A stretch of 64,000 nucleotides of DNA, taken from positions 302,682 to 366,681 of the forward strand of contig NZ_QPIX01000001.1 in assembly GCF_003337715.1 (NCBI RefSeq), in the 5' to 3' direction. Numbering within the stretch: the stretch's first letter is position 1; each line of letters begins with the position of its first letter. The notes under the pieces were generated by a model that made no database searches, was not told the DNA's origin, and was given only the letters and a program-made list of their open reading frames with translations. This document shows, piece after piece, positions 53,004 through 61,829 of the stretch. Made by a program: the position numbers and the translations under genes. Origin of the DNA: Ciceribacter lividus. Lineage in GTDB: Bacteria > Pseudomonadota > Alphaproteobacteria > Rhizobiales > Rhizobiaceae.

Positions 53004-54377
53004 ATGAGACTGATCAGGCGAATCATGAAGGGCTTCTTCCTGTTGCTCGCGGCGGCCGTCGGGGCCGTCGTCGTTTGGCTCGCCGTGGCGCCGCCGGCGC
53101 TGTTGCGGGTCGGCACCGGCTATGCCGCAAAGATCGTCTGCTCCAACGTCTTCGTCGCCGGTCGTGATCCCGACCAGGTGCTGAGGGTCGACGTCCAGGC
53201 GCCGGGCCATCCGCTCCTGAAGCTCGTCGGCCTCGACACCGACCGCGAGAACAAGCGGGTGACCGCCCGCCTTCTCGGCTTCGTCGCGCCGAACAGTGCC
53301 GTCTACCGCGAGGGCCTCGGCTGCGCGAGCGCCCCGGACGGCGGTGGCGCGATGGCCGGACCCATTCCTGCGCCGGTTCTCGAACAGGTTGCCGCCGCCC
53401 CCACCGACGTGCCGTGGCCGGACGGCGAGGCGGCGACGCCGACCGATCCGACGCTCGGGGCCGTGCTCGCCGATGCCACCCTTGCCGGTCCCGGCATGCG
53501 GGCCGTGGTCGTGATCAAGAACGGCCGGCTGGTCGGCGAGGCTTATGGCGCCGGGTTCTCGGCGACAACGCCGCTCCTCGGCTGGTCGATGACCAAGACC
53601 GTCAATGCGGCGATCATCGGCCGGCTGATGACCGAAGGACGCATCGCGCTCGACGACCGTGACCTGCTGTCCGAATGGAAGGGTGACGGTCGCGCCGCGA
53701 TCCGCATCCGCGACCTCTTCGCGATGGAGAGCGGCCTTGCCTTCAACGAGGAGTATGGTGACGTGACCGACGTCACGCGCATGCTCTACCTGGAGCCGGA
53801 CATGGCGGCCTTCGCCGCCGCGCGGCCGCTTGCCGCCGAACCCGGTAAGGCCTTCAGCTATTCATCCGGGGGAAGCGTGCTGCTCTCGAAGATCTGGATG
53901 GGCCGGATCGGCGATCGCGACGCGGCGCTCGGCTATCCGCGGAAAGCTCTGTTCCGGCCGCTCGGCATGGCGAGCGCCGTCCTCGAGGCAGATGAGGTCC
54001 GCACGTTCGTCGGCAGTTCCTACATGTATGCGACGGGCCGCGACTGGGCGCGCTTCGGCCAGTTCCTGCTGCAGGACGGGGTCTGGAAGGGAGAGCGGCT
54101 GCTGCCGGCGGGTTTCGTCGCGGCGATGCAGCGGCCGACGCGCGCCTCGGGCGGCACCTATACGGAAATCCAGGCCTGGGCCGTGGGACCAGGGGACGAG
54201 CCCGACAGCAGATACGGGCTTTCCGACGACACCTTCTGGGTCGTCGGTCATGACGGCCAGACGATCGCGATCGTTCCTTCGAAGAAACTGGTGGTGGTCA
54301 GGCTCGGGCTCACGCCGTCAAAGCTCGGCTATCGTCCACAGCTGCTTGTCAAAGCACTCGCGGACGCGCTCGACTGA
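53004..54377 (+). CDS. Serine hydrolase, class C beta-lactamase-like, membrane-anchored
   Basis: A 457-residue protein. A single N-terminal membrane anchor spans ~9-33 (MKGFFLLLAAAVGAVVVWLA). A ~110-residue linker with low complexity near residues 110-150 is followed by the beta-lactamase/DD-peptidase domain with Ser195-x-x-Lys198 (GWSMTKT), a FSYSSGGS motif in the YxN position and the C-terminal VVGHDGQTIAIVPS block in place of KTG. Such proteins are esterases, DD-peptidases or D-amino-acid hydrolases as often as true beta-lactamases. It is divergent from btaA. ATG 53004 is chosen for the membrane anchor. Confidence 0.85.
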   Translation: MRLIRRIMKGFFLLLAAAVGAVVVWLAVAPPALLRVGTGYAAKIVCSNVFVAGRDPDQVLRVDVQAPGHPLLKLVGLDTDRENKRVTARLLGFVAPNSAVYREGLGCASAPDGGGAMAGPIPAPVLEQVAAAPTDVPWPDGEAATPTDPTLGAVLADATLAGPGMRAVVVIKNGRLVGEAYGAGFSATTPLLGWSMTKTVNAAIIGRLMTEGRIALDDRDLLSEWKGDGRAAIRIRDLFAMESGLAFNEEYGDVTDVTRMLYLEPDMAAFAAARPLAAEPGKAFSYSSGGSVLLSKIWMGRIGDRDAALGYPRKALFRPLGMASAVLEADEVRTFVGSSYMYATGRDWARFGQFLLQDGVWKGERLLPAGFVAAMQRPTRASGGTYTEIQAWAVGPGDEPDSRYGLSDDTFWVVGHDGQTIAIVPSKKLVVVRLGLTPSKLGYRPQLLVKALADALD

Positions 54378-54379
54378 TC

Positions 54380-55309
54380 CTATTCGAGGACGTGGAGCAT
54401 GCCCTTGCGCTTGGCGTCGTAGTAATAGCCGCGCGCATAGAGGCGCACTGCGCCGTCATTGCTGTTGTCGGCCACCAGCCAGGCGCCGCGCAGATACTTG
54501 GCGGCGTACTTGATGTTGGTCTCGGCGTCGAACAGGCCCGAGGCCGGACCTTCGTAGCCCATCGACTTCGCGGTGTTGTACTTGATCTGCATGAGCCCGT
54601 AATGGCCGTTGTTGTAGGCCTGCGGGTTGTAGGTGCTTTCGCGGCGGACGACGCGGTGGAGGAGTTCCTCGGGGATCTTGTAGAACGCGGCGTATTTGCT
54701 GATGAGGGCGTTGATGACGGTCGGACCCTTGGCTGCCTGCGGCACCTTCTCCTTCTCGACCGCCGGCGGCGCGCCGGGCGGGGAGATGTCGAACTGTGTG
54801 TCGAGGGCTGCGAGCGAGGAGGATGCGGAGGGGGCCGCGTAGGCGAGCACGCCGGCCGGCTTCTGCGTCGGAACAACGGTCTGGATCGCCGTCACTTCCT
54901 CAGGCAACACGGATTCGGCGCTGGCCAGTTCCGGCACAGCGTCGGGCGTTGCCGGCATGGCGGCGGTCTGCATCGCGAGCTGTTCCTGGCCGGCGGCCAT
55001 GGCCAGCGCCGTGGGCGTCGCCGCCGGGTTTGCGAGCGCGATCGCCTTGAAGGTCGGGACCGGCGCCGGCGTCGAGGTTCCGGGGATGATCGGGCCGGGT
55101 TCGGCACCGGCGGTCGAGATCAGGGCGGTGTTCGATTCGGTGGTCGCCGGCGTCGCCGCAGCGGTCTGCGCGACCGGCGCGCCGGCCGTGGGATTGGCCT
55201 TCAGTTCCTGCCTGGCCGCCTGGTCCATGCCGCTCGTACAGCCTGCAATCCCGGCGACAAGCACGCCGGCGAGGCTGAGCGAGGTCTTGCGGTCCAATCG
55301 AGAAATCAT
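54380..55309 (-). CDS. Lytic transglycosylase SLT-domain lipoprotein
   Basis: A 309-residue protein. The lipobox is LVAGIAGC, followed by a long Ala/Pro/Thr-rich linker (residues ~25-195) that would let it span to the murein. The C-terminal SLT domain has the catalytic Glu in HRVVRRESTYNP and GHYGLMQIKYNTAKSMGYEG. It cleaves glycan strands from the membrane side. ATG 55309 removes 19 upstream residues to give a proper lipoprotein signal. It is convergent with the serine hydrolase gene, two bases apart. Confidence 0.9.
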   Translation of the reverse strand: MISRLDRKTSLSLAGVLVAGIAGCTSGMDQAARQELKANPTAGAPVAQTAAATPATTESNTALISTAGAEPGPIIPGTSTPAPVPTFKAIALANPAATPTALAMAAGQEQLAMQTAAMPATPDAVPELASAESVLPEEVTAIQTVVPTQKPAGVLAYAAPSASSSLAALDTQFDISPPGAPPAVEKEKVPQAAKGPTVINALISKYAAFYKIPEELLHRVVRRESTYNPQAYNNGHYGLMQIKYNTAKSMGYEGPASGLFDAETNIKYAAKYLRGAWLVADNSNDGAVRLYARGYYYDAKRKGMLHVLE

Positions 55310-55389
55310 CCGGCCATCCGTATGTAAACGACGACTGCCGCGAAGCAGCTTACGAAAAGTTAACATGGGTTTTCATAGCCGCTGGGCGG

Positions 55390-55413
55390 AATTGCGGCAA
55401 GCCCGCCGCAATT
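55390..55413 (-). terminator. Hairpin after LysE-family gene
   Basis: AATTGCGGC (55390-55398) pairs with GCCGCAATT (55105 + 300 to 55413, that is 55405-55413) over a 6-base loop, 8 bases past the LysE stop. There is no T tract beyond the AATT arm, so termination is uncertain. Confidence 0.4.
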
Positions 55414-55420
55414 TGCGGTT

Positions 55421-56056
55421 TCACGCGGCGATCTTGCGATAACCCGCCGTCACGGCGCCGGCTGCGATGAGCAGCGTGCCGCCGGTGCGGTTCACGGCTT
55501 TGCGCACGGAGCGCTTGCGGATGAAGCGGCGGGCCGAGTCGGCGATGAAGGCGTAGATGAGCGCATTGACGATCGCGAGCGTGACGAAGGTTGCCTCGAG
55601 CACGACGACCTGCTGCAGGAAGGGGGCCGACGGCAGCATGAACTGCGGCACGAAGGCGACGAAGAAGACGATGCTCTTCGGATTGAGCGCGGTGACCGCG
55701 AAGGCGTGGCCGAGAATGCGCAGCGGCTTTTCTTCCGGCAGGTTGTCGTTGTCGGCGATCGGCTCGTCACCGACCGGCGCCCGCCAGAGGCGGATGCCGA
55801 GATAGACGAGGTAGGCGCCGCCGATCCACTTCATGATCGTGAAGGCGGTAGCCGAGGTGGCGAGCAAGGCGCCAAGCCCGGCGACCGAGGCCGTCATCGC
55901 GACGAGGTCGCCGAGCGCCACGCCGGTGACCGTGGCCAGCGCCGTCTTGCGCCCGTGGCCGAGCGCATAGGAGATGACCAGCAGGATGGTCGGTCCGGGG
56001 ATCGCCAGAAGCACCGCCGAGGCGGCGGCGAAGGCCAGCCAGTGTTCCAGTGACAT
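55421..56056 (-). CDS. LysE/RhtB family amino-acid exporter (second copy)
   Basis: A 211-residue inner-membrane protein with about six helices: LAIPGPTILLVISYALGHGR, GGAYLVYLGIRLWRAPVG and ALNPKSIVFFVAFVPQF are typical of the RhtB branch. It is clearly different from the copy at 33145-33765 and has no LysR gene alongside. ATG 56056 has GAGGAG upstream. It is 49 bases past the pfp gene, both on the minus strand. Confidence 0.9.
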   Translation of the reverse strand: MSLEHWLAFAAASAVLLAIPGPTILLVISYALGHGRKTALATVTGVALGDLVAMTASVAGLGALLATSATAFTIMKWIGGAYLVYLGIRLWRAPVGDEPIADNDNLPEEKPLRILGHAFAVTALNPKSIVFFVAFVPQFMLPSAPFLQQVVVLEATFVTLAIVNALIYAFIADSARRFIRKRSVRKAVNRTGGTLLIAAGAVTAGYRKIAA

Positions 56057-56105
56057 TTGCCTCACTCCTCTTTTGAAGAAAGCAAGCCACCTTTCTCCGG
56101 GGCCG

Positions 56106-57320
56106 TCAATCGGCCGGGGTGAATTTCTGGCCGATGAAATCCATCACTTCCGCGAACCACGGCGTCTTCACGTCGAAGGCCTTGCCGCCCTTGATGCGCG
56201 GGAACTCGATGGTGCGCAGCTTGCCGCCCTGGTCCTCATCGTGGCCGGTGACGCCGGAGACCTTGTTGAGCGCGCTTTCGACGGCGAGGTCGACCATGCT
56301 CTGGATCAGCCGCAGGTCCTCGTAGTTCGCCGGGGCGGAGCGGGCATAGTAGCCGGACTTCTGCACCATCGAGCGTTCGGCGTCGAGGAGCTTGGCGAAA
56401 TGCTTCTGGAACCAGTTGCCGACGTTGATCGTGTCGATCTTCACGTGGCCGAAGGCGTCGCGCTTGACCTCCTCGCCGGCGGCCTCGCGGTCGGCGACGA
56501 TCTCGTCGAGGCAGGCGCCTTCCGAGACGAAGAGCGTGACGAAGCCGGTGCGGTCCATGATGTCCTTGAGGCGCGCGGCCTCGGCCTCGAGATCGAAATG
56601 GGTTTCCGGCAGGTAGAGGCCGTCGATGTTCTTGAGCTGGGTGTTCATCATCAGCCCTTCGACATACTCGTTGTTGCGCGTCCGCTGGATGTAGGCACGC
56701 GCGGTTGCTGCGGTCAGCCAGCCACAGTGGCGGCCCATGACCTCGTGGATCACCAGCGTGCGGGGTGCCGCACTCTGCTCGTTCGAGACGTGATCGAAGA
56801 AGCGGGCGCCGACTTCCGCCGCCGTCCAGGCGCCGAGCGACTGACGGATCGGCACGACATCGTTGTCGACGGTCTTCGGCAGGCCGACCACGGTGAGGTC
56901 GTAGCCGTTGGCGCCGAGGAAGGCGGCGAGATCGGCGGCCGTCGTGTTGGTGTCGTCGCCGCCGATCGTGTGGAGGATGGTGACGCCATCGGCGGCGAGC
57001 CGTTCGGCGGCGACGCGCAGCGGATTGTCGCCTTCCTTGGTCAGTCCGCGCTTGTGGCAGTCCGCGGCGTTCGTCAGCTTGACGCGGCTGTTGCCGATCG
57101 GCGAGCCGCCGTAGCGATGGAGGAGATGCGCCTTCTCGCGCATGTCCGCGGTGATCTCGATCTTGTCGCCGAGCAGCACGCCCTGATAGCCGGAGCGGTA
57201 GGCGATGAGTTCGATGTCGGGGGCGATGTCCGTATAGCGTTCGATCAGTCCGCCGACTGCGGACGACAGGCAGGGGGCGAGACCGCCGGCGGTCAGCATT
57301 GCAACTTTCTGTTTGGCCAT
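56106..57320 (-). CDS. pfp: PPi-dependent phosphofructokinase
   Basis: A 404-residue cytosolic enzyme, diphosphate:fructose-6-phosphate 1-phosphotransferase, working reversibly between glycolysis and gluconeogenesis. The start MAKQKVAMLTAGGLAPCLSS holds the first glycine loop. HTIGGDDTNTTAADL has GGDD, where the second Asp in place of Gly marks PPi rather than ATP use, and VVGLPKTVDND has the Lys typical of PPi enzymes. Other blocks: EVMGRHCGWLT and FVSEGACLDEI. Rhizobia commonly lack an ATP-PFK and use the Entner-Doudoroff route, so this enzyme mainly serves gluconeogenesis or the recycling of pyrophosphate. Confidence 0.95.
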   Translation of the reverse strand: MAKQKVAMLTAGGLAPCLSSAVGGLIERYTDIAPDIELIAYRSGYQGVLLGDKIEITADMREKAHLLHRYGGSPIGNSRVKLTNAADCHKRGLTKEGDNPLRVAAERLAADGVTILHTIGGDDTNTTAADLAAFLGANGYDLTVVGLPKTVDNDVVPIRQSLGAWTAAEVGARFFDHVSNEQSAAPRTLVIHEVMGRHCGWLTAATARAYIQRTRNNEYVEGLMMNTQLKNIDGLYLPETHFDLEAEAARLKDIMDRTGFVTLFVSEGACLDEIVADREAAGEEVKRDAFGHVKIDTINVGNWFQKHFAKLLDAERSMVQKSGYYARSAPANYEDLRLIQSMVDLAVESALNKVSGVTGHDEDQGGKLRTIEFPRIKGGKAFDVKTPWFAEVMDFIGQKFTPAD

Positions 57321-57672
57321 CGTTCCTCCTTCAGCGCCTCGGTGCGCTTCTCAGTACAAGCGTTCGGCGCGAATGGATGCGACAGACGGGCAGGGCTGTA
57401 AAGGGAAAAAATCAGGAAATCCGGGCGTTTCCGGCTCGTGTGGCAACAAATGCGGCGGCCGCGCGGATATAATCGTTTCAATCCGGGAGCGGCCTGCGAG
57501 CAAGGCTGTGGATAAGAACGCCGGTCTGCGGATCGCCGGCATCCGGCCCTTCCGCGACGGTCGGAACCACTGTCCGCGGCCACGGTTGGACCACCGGATT
57601 GTGAACAAACTTTAACCTGGTCGAAGACGGGCTCCGCTTGCATTTTCGCCGGTTATCTGGTGATGCTTGATC
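57321..57672. other. Intergenic region between divergent pfp and TerB-DnaJ genes
   Basis: No gene is visible. One perfect DnaA-box word (TGTGGATAA at 57507-57515, TTATCCACA on the minus strand) is present, but a single copy in 64 kb is near chance expectation. Both divergent promoters should lie in this stretch. Confidence 0.4.
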
Positions 57673-58410
57673 ATGCTCTTCGATTTCGCCTGCGAACAGA
57701 TATCGTCGTTGTGGGACAAATTGCTCGGCGCGATCGGCGACGCAGCAGGCAATGTTCTTTCGAGCATCGTCGAGGCCGTCCGCACGGTGTTCGAAGGCGA
57801 TCCCGAAACCCGCCGGCGGGTCTCCTTCTCGGTGGCGATCATCGCCCTTTCCGCGAAGATGGCCAAGGCCGACGGTGTGGTGACGGTGAGCGAGGTCGAC
57901 GCCTTCCGCGAGATCTTCGATTTTCCCGCAAAGGAAGCGCAGAACGTCGCCCGCCTCTACAACCTCGCACGCCAGGACGTCGCCGGCTACGAGGCCTATG
58001 CCGGCAAGATCATGAAGATGTGCGGCACGGGCAAGAAGGGTTGTCCCGTTCTCGAGGACATCGTCGACGGCCTCTTCCACATCGCCAAGGCCGACGGGCT
58101 GGTGCACGAGAAGGAAATGGCCTTCCTCTCGCGCATCGCCGACATCTTCGAGATCTCGGAGGAGCGGTTCGAAGCGATCACCGAGCGCCACGTGAACCCG
58201 GACGGCAATCCCTATGCCGTGCTCGGCGTGCAGCCTTCGGACGATTTCGCGACGATCCGCAAGCGCTACCGGGCGCTCGCCGCCGAACATCACCCGGACC
58301 GGCTGCATGCCCGCGGCGTGCCCACCGAGTTCCACGCCGTCGCCCATCACCGGATGGCCAGGCTCAACGCAGCCTACGCGGCGATCGAGAAAGAACGCCG
58401 CGCCGCATGA
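57673..58410 (+). CDS. TerB-DnaJ protein (DjlA-like co-chaperone)
   Basis: A 245-residue protein. The N-terminus is amphipathic (MLFDFACEQISSLWDKLLGA). The TerB domain lies at about residues 50-175, with the acidic metal-type repeats KMAKADGVVTVSEVDAFREI and FHIAKADGLVHEKEMAFLS. The C-terminal J domain has HPD at 207-209 (AAEHHPDRLH), which would stimulate DnaK. DjlA proteins are usually anchored by one N-terminal helix; here that helix is weak. The stop overlaps the amidase start by four bases, linking the two. Confidence 0.9.
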   Translation: MLFDFACEQISSLWDKLLGAIGDAAGNVLSSIVEAVRTVFEGDPETRRRVSFSVAIIALSAKMAKADGVVTVSEVDAFREIFDFPAKEAQNVARLYNLARQDVAGYEAYAGKIMKMCGTGKKGCPVLEDIVDGLFHIAKADGLVHEKEMAFLSRIADIFEISEERFEAITERHVNPDGNPYAVLGVQPSDDFATIRKRYRALAAEHHPDRLHARGVPTEFHAVAHHRMARLNAAYAAIEKERRAA

Positions 58411-59168
58411 CCGTCTTCATTCCCGACTTCAAGGGTGCGCGGGTCCGGCCGTCGCCGAACCATGGCGAGCGCGCCGGTGGGCGGCTGCCGGACATGATCC
58501 TGCTCCACTATACCGGGATGCCCTCGGAGGAGGGGGCGCTCGAATGGCTCTGTCGGCCGGAGAGCCAGGTTTCGAGCCACTATTTCGTCCACGAGGACGG
58601 GCGGATCGTGCAGCTGGTGCCGGAGAACCGCCGCGCCTGGCACGCGGGCAAGAGCTGCTGGGCGGGCGAAAGCGACGTCAATTCTATGTCGATCGGCATC
58701 GAGATCGCCAATCCCGGTCATCCGGCCGGACTGCCGCCCTTCACCGACGAACAGATCGAAGCAGTCGTCGAATTGTGTCAGGATTGCGGCAAACGGTGGA
58801 ATATCGCCCCGGAACGGGTGCTCGCGCACTCCGATGTGGCCCCTGTTCGCAAGGTCGATCCGGGCGAAAATTTTCCATGGGAGAGGCTTTACGCCGCAGG
58901 CGTCGGCCACTGGGTGGCGCCCGCGCCGGTCAGTGGTGGAAGATTTTTCCAAAAGGGTGATTGCGGCCGGCCCGTCGAGGCTTTGCAATCGATGCTCTCA
59001 CTCTACGGCTACGATATTGAAATTTCAGGACAATATTCCGAGGCAACGGAAGGCGTCGTCGCCGCCTTCCAGCGTCATTTCCGTCCTGAACGGGTCGACG
59101 GCATCGCCGACAGCTCGACCATAGAGACGCTGCACCGGCTGCTCTCCGCGCTTGCGAAATACGCCTGA
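58407..59168 (+). CDS. N-acetylmuramoyl-L-alanine amidase, AmiD/Ami_2 type, with PG-binding domain
   Basis: A 253-residue zinc amidase. The Amidase_2 domain has zinc ligands His34 (MILLHYTGMPS), His141 (RVLAHSDVAP) and Asp151 (RKVDPGENFPW), with the SSHYFVHEDGRIVQLVPE and SMSIGIEIANPGHP blocks. A C-terminal PG_binding_1 domain covers residues ~185-250. No signal peptide or lipobox is seen, so it could act on muropeptides in the cytosol (AmpD-like recycling) rather than on the sacculus. It is translated with the TerB-DnaJ gene through an ATGA overlap, an unusual partner. Confidence 0.93.
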   Translation: MTVFIPDFKGARVRPSPNHGERAGGRLPDMILLHYTGMPSEEGALEWLCRPESQVSSHYFVHEDGRIVQLVPENRRAWHAGKSCWAGESDVNSMSIGIEIANPGHPAGLPPFTDEQIEAVVELCQDCGKRWNIAPERVLAHSDVAPVRKVDPGENFPWERLYAAGVGHWVAPAPVSGGRFFQKGDCGRPVEALQSMLSLYGYDIEISGQYSEATEGVVAAFQRHFRPERVDGIADSSTIETLHRLLSALAKYA

Positions 59169-59434
59169 AACGACCTCGGACGAAGACCGTCCGCCCGCTG
59201 CCGCCGCGGCGCTGAATCCCCCTAAATCCCGGCAGGTCACAGGAATTCCATATTGCCCGGCTTTAAAAGCTCTCGCTGAAACGGCGGCAAAGTTCCCAAC
59301 GAGGTGACGGCCGCAAATAACAACGATGAGGGCAGGTGCGGCGTCGCTCCCTGAACGGGATGGCGCGGTAGGACGCTTTTGCGCAAGGAAAAATACGCGC
59401 CATAGCCCCACTGGTTCGGAGACTGGCTTTTCAC

Positions 59435-59962
59435 ATGCAGAAATTGATTGTTGCTGCCGCGGCATGCACCGCTATCCTCATGTCCGGTATCGGCGCGGCA
59501 CATGCCCGCAACGACGACAAACGCAGCTTCTCGGCGCCGCTGAAGGTCGTCAAACGAGACGCAGGTTTTCCAAGCGCGCCATCCTTTTCCCAGAGCCCCT
59601 ACACCCAGATCATTTCGAAATATGCCAAGGCCTACGGCGTTCCGGTGAACCTCGCCCATGCCGTCGTCCGCATCGAAAGCAACTTCAATCCCAGGGCACA
59701 CGGCAGCGCCGGCGAAATCGGCCTCATGCAGATCAAGCCCTCGACGGCGCGCATGATGGGCTATTCCGGCTCCTCGAAGGGGCTCTACGACCCGGAAACC
59801 AATATTCGCTACGGCATGAAGTATCTGGCTGCTGCCCATGAGCTCGGTGACGGCAGGACCTGCTCGACGATCCTCAAATACAATGCCGGCCACGCGGCAA
59901 AGCGCATGAACCCCGTCTCGAAGCGCTATTGCGGCAAGGTGCTGGCGCTGATCGGCAGCTGA
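59435..59962 (+). CDS. Small lytic transglycosylase (SLT domain)
   Basis: A 175-residue secreted enzyme. The signal peptide is residues 1-24 (MQKLIVAAAACTAILMSGIG, then AAHAR). The SLT domain has the catalytic Glu81 in VRIESNFNPRAHGS, GEIGLMQIKPSTARMMGY and the closing YNAGHAAKRM. It is a minimal single-domain transglycosylase. Stand-alone gene with a 266-base leader region in which nothing else is visible. Confidence 0.93.
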   Translation: MQKLIVAAAACTAILMSGIGAAHARNDDKRSFSAPLKVVKRDAGFPSAPSFSQSPYTQIISKYAKAYGVPVNLAHAVVRIESNFNPRAHGSAGEIGLMQIKPSTARMMGYSGSSKGLYDPETNIRYGMKYLAAAHELGDGRTCSTILKYNAGHAAKRMNPVSKRYCGKVLALIGS

Positions 59963-59977
59963 CCGCCGAGCGATCCG

Positions 59978-60003
59978 CTCCCGCGGTGGATCACCCGCGG
60001 GAG
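59978..60003 (+). terminator. GC-rich hairpin after small transglycosylase gene
   Basis: CTCCCGCGG (59978-59986) pairs perfectly with CCGCGGGAG (59995-60003) over an 8-base loop, 15 bases past the stop. No T tract follows, so it is a weak or Rho-assisted terminator candidate. Confidence 0.4.
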
Positions 60004-60142
60004 AACACGCCGCCGACGGCGATGTCCCGGAGTTTGATCTTCGTCGTGAACCGAACTCGCAATTTGTGAGAGACTGATTCAAGTTGGATTGGCAAATATC
60101 TGAACTAGAATCATAATCATGGATGATCGGGCGGGAACGGGC

Positions 60143-61330
60143 ATGAGCGATCGCTTCAAATTCATCGTCGTCGGGCGGGGCATGATGGGGGCCGCCGCCG
60201 CGCGGCATCTGAGCCTCGAGAGCGAAGGCGTTGCCGTCATCGGACCGGACGAGCCGACCGATCCCGCGCGCCACGAAGGCGTCTTCGCCAGCCATTACGA
60301 CGAGGCGCGGATCACCCGGACGATTGATCCGGACCCTGTCTGGGCCGCACTCGCCAACCGTTCGATCGCGCGCTACCGCGACCTCGAAAGGGAGAGCGGT
60401 ATCGATTTCTACCACGAGGTCGGCAATCTCATCGTCGGGCCGAAGCGGGGCGGGCGGGATCCCTATATCGAGCGCATCTGCGAGGCCGCCCATCGCACCG
60501 GCATTGCGCCGCAGATGCTCGAATGCACGACCCTTGCCGAGCGCTTTCCCTATTTTTCCTTCGGCGCCGGGCAGGAGGGCGTCCACGAGGCGGCGGGGGC
60601 GGGATACGTCAATCCGCGGCAGATGGTGCGGGCGCAATCCTGTCTCGCGCACAGGGAAGGGGCGACGCTGATCGCGGAGACTGTGGTTTCCGTCCGCGAC
60701 GACATCCGTGGCGTGGCGGTCCGGACCGCCGAGGGCAACACCTATTATGCGGACCGCGTGCTGGTCGCCACGGGCGGCTTCTCAATCGCAAAGGACCTGT
60801 TGCCGCGGCCGGTCGACCTCAAGGTCTATGCCCGCACCGTCGCCTTCTTCGAGATACCGGAAGCCGATCTTGAAGCCTTCGCCGGCATGCCGTCGCTCAT
60901 CCACCATCCCGACGATCCGCTCGACCACATCTATCTCTTGCCGCCGGTTCGCTATCCCGACGGCAAGGTCTACCTGAAGATCGGCGGCGATCCCGACGAC
61001 CTCGAACTCACGAGCGAGCCGGAGGTCCGTGCCTGGTATCGCAGCGGCGGGCGCGAGACGACCCGCAGGCATCTGGCGCGAATCGCGGCCGAGCTGGTGC
61101 CGGGCGTCGCGAAGGCGACGGTCACCATGGGTGCCTGCGTTACCTCGTTCACCCCGAGCGGCTATCCGGCGATCGGCTATGTCGACGAGGAACGGATCGC
61201 GGTCCTCACCGGAGGCTGCGGGGCTGCGGCGAAGAGTTCCGACGAGATCGGCCGGCTCGGCGCCCGGCTGCTGCTCGACGGCGCATTGTCGCCGGAGGAC
61301 CAGGCGGTTTTCGCACCCCGTGTCCAATAA
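60143..61330 (+). CDS. FAD-dependent amino-acid/sarcosine oxidase-like oxidoreductase
   Basis: A 395-residue DAO-superfamily flavoenzyme. The N-terminal dinucleotide fold is FKFIVVGRGMMGAAAARHLS; other elements are AGYVNPRQMVRAQSCLAHREG, DRVLVATGGFSIAKDL and the C-terminal GACVTSFTPSGYPAIGYVDE with GCGAAAKSSDEIGRL. The family (monomeric sarcosine oxidase, N-methyl-tryptophan oxidase) covalently binds FAD through a late Cys; the GGCGAAAKSS segment holds a Cys in that area. Substrate unknown, probably a secondary amine or amino acid. ATG 60143 is chosen for normal spacing to the glycine loop; ATG 60119 adds eight residues. Confidence 0.87.
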   Translation: MSDRFKFIVVGRGMMGAAAARHLSLESEGVAVIGPDEPTDPARHEGVFASHYDEARITRTIDPDPVWAALANRSIARYRDLERESGIDFYHEVGNLIVGPKRGGRDPYIERICEAAHRTGIAPQMLECTTLAERFPYFSFGAGQEGVHEAAGAGYVNPRQMVRAQSCLAHREGATLIAETVVSVRDDIRGVAVRTAEGNTYYADRVLVATGGFSIAKDLLPRPVDLKVYARTVAFFEIPEADLEAFAGMPSLIHHPDDPLDHIYLLPPVRYPDGKVYLKIGGDPDDLELTSEPEVRAWYRSGGRETTRRHLARIAAELVPGVAKATVTMGACVTSFTPSGYPAIGYVDEERIAVLTGGCGAAAKSSDEIGRLGARLLLDGALSPEDQAVFAPRVQ

Positions 61331-61400
61331 AGTGCGCGACAGCACGTCCGGACTGACGTTTTCTGTGGCATTTGCCGCGGCAGTCCACTATCTAGCGCTT

Positions 61401-61829
61401 GCCAGTCGGCCGGGCAGCCGCGCTCTACCAGTGCCGAAAGGCGGTAGGGTGAGGAAAGTCCGGGCTCCACGGAAACACGGTGCCGGATAACGTCCGGCGA
61501 GGGTGACCTTAGGGATAGTGCCACAGAAAGCAAACCGCCCCGCCTGCTTTTCCGTCCGCATGAGGACGCAAAAGTCGGCGGGGTAAGGGTGAAAGGGTGG
61601 GGTAAGAGCCCACCGCGTCGCTGGTAACAGGGACGGCACGGTAAACCCCACCGGGAGCAAGACCGAATAGGGATGACGCGGGTGCTGCGCAAGCGGTGCC
61701 ACAGCCTGTTTCCGGGCCAGTCATCCGGGTGGGTTGCGTGAGGCAGCGTGCAAACGCTGTCCCAGATGAATGGCTGCCACGTTCCGGGCGACCGGAGCCA
61801 TACAGAACCCGGCTTACAGGCCGACTGGC
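61401..61829 (+). ncRNA. rnpB: RNase P RNA, bacterial class A
   Basis: The RNA subunit that cuts the 5' leader of tRNA precursors. The P1 arms GCCAGTCGGC (61401-61410) and GCCGACTGGC (61820-61829) pair and close the molecule. The conserved core is visible: GAGGAAAGTCCGGGCTCC near 61452-61469, CAGAAAGCAA around 61523, GGTAAACCCCACC around 61640 and the closing ACAGAACCCGGCTTA at 61803-61817. Its length of about 430 nt fits alphaproteobacterial RNase P RNA. A T-rich tail (CTTTCCCTTTTTCTC) just after 61830 probably ends transcription. Ends are exact to a few bases. Confidence 0.95.

Noticed and set aside
53004..54377. A true beta-lactamase resistance gene
   Set aside because: The domain is class C-like, but it has a long membrane-anchored linker and no clear KTG; such proteins are usually esterases or peptidases.
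57507..57515. A replication-origin element at a perfect DnaA-box word
   Set aside because: Only one box, no AT-rich unwinding region and no dnaA/dnaN/hemE nearby; about half a copy is expected by chance.
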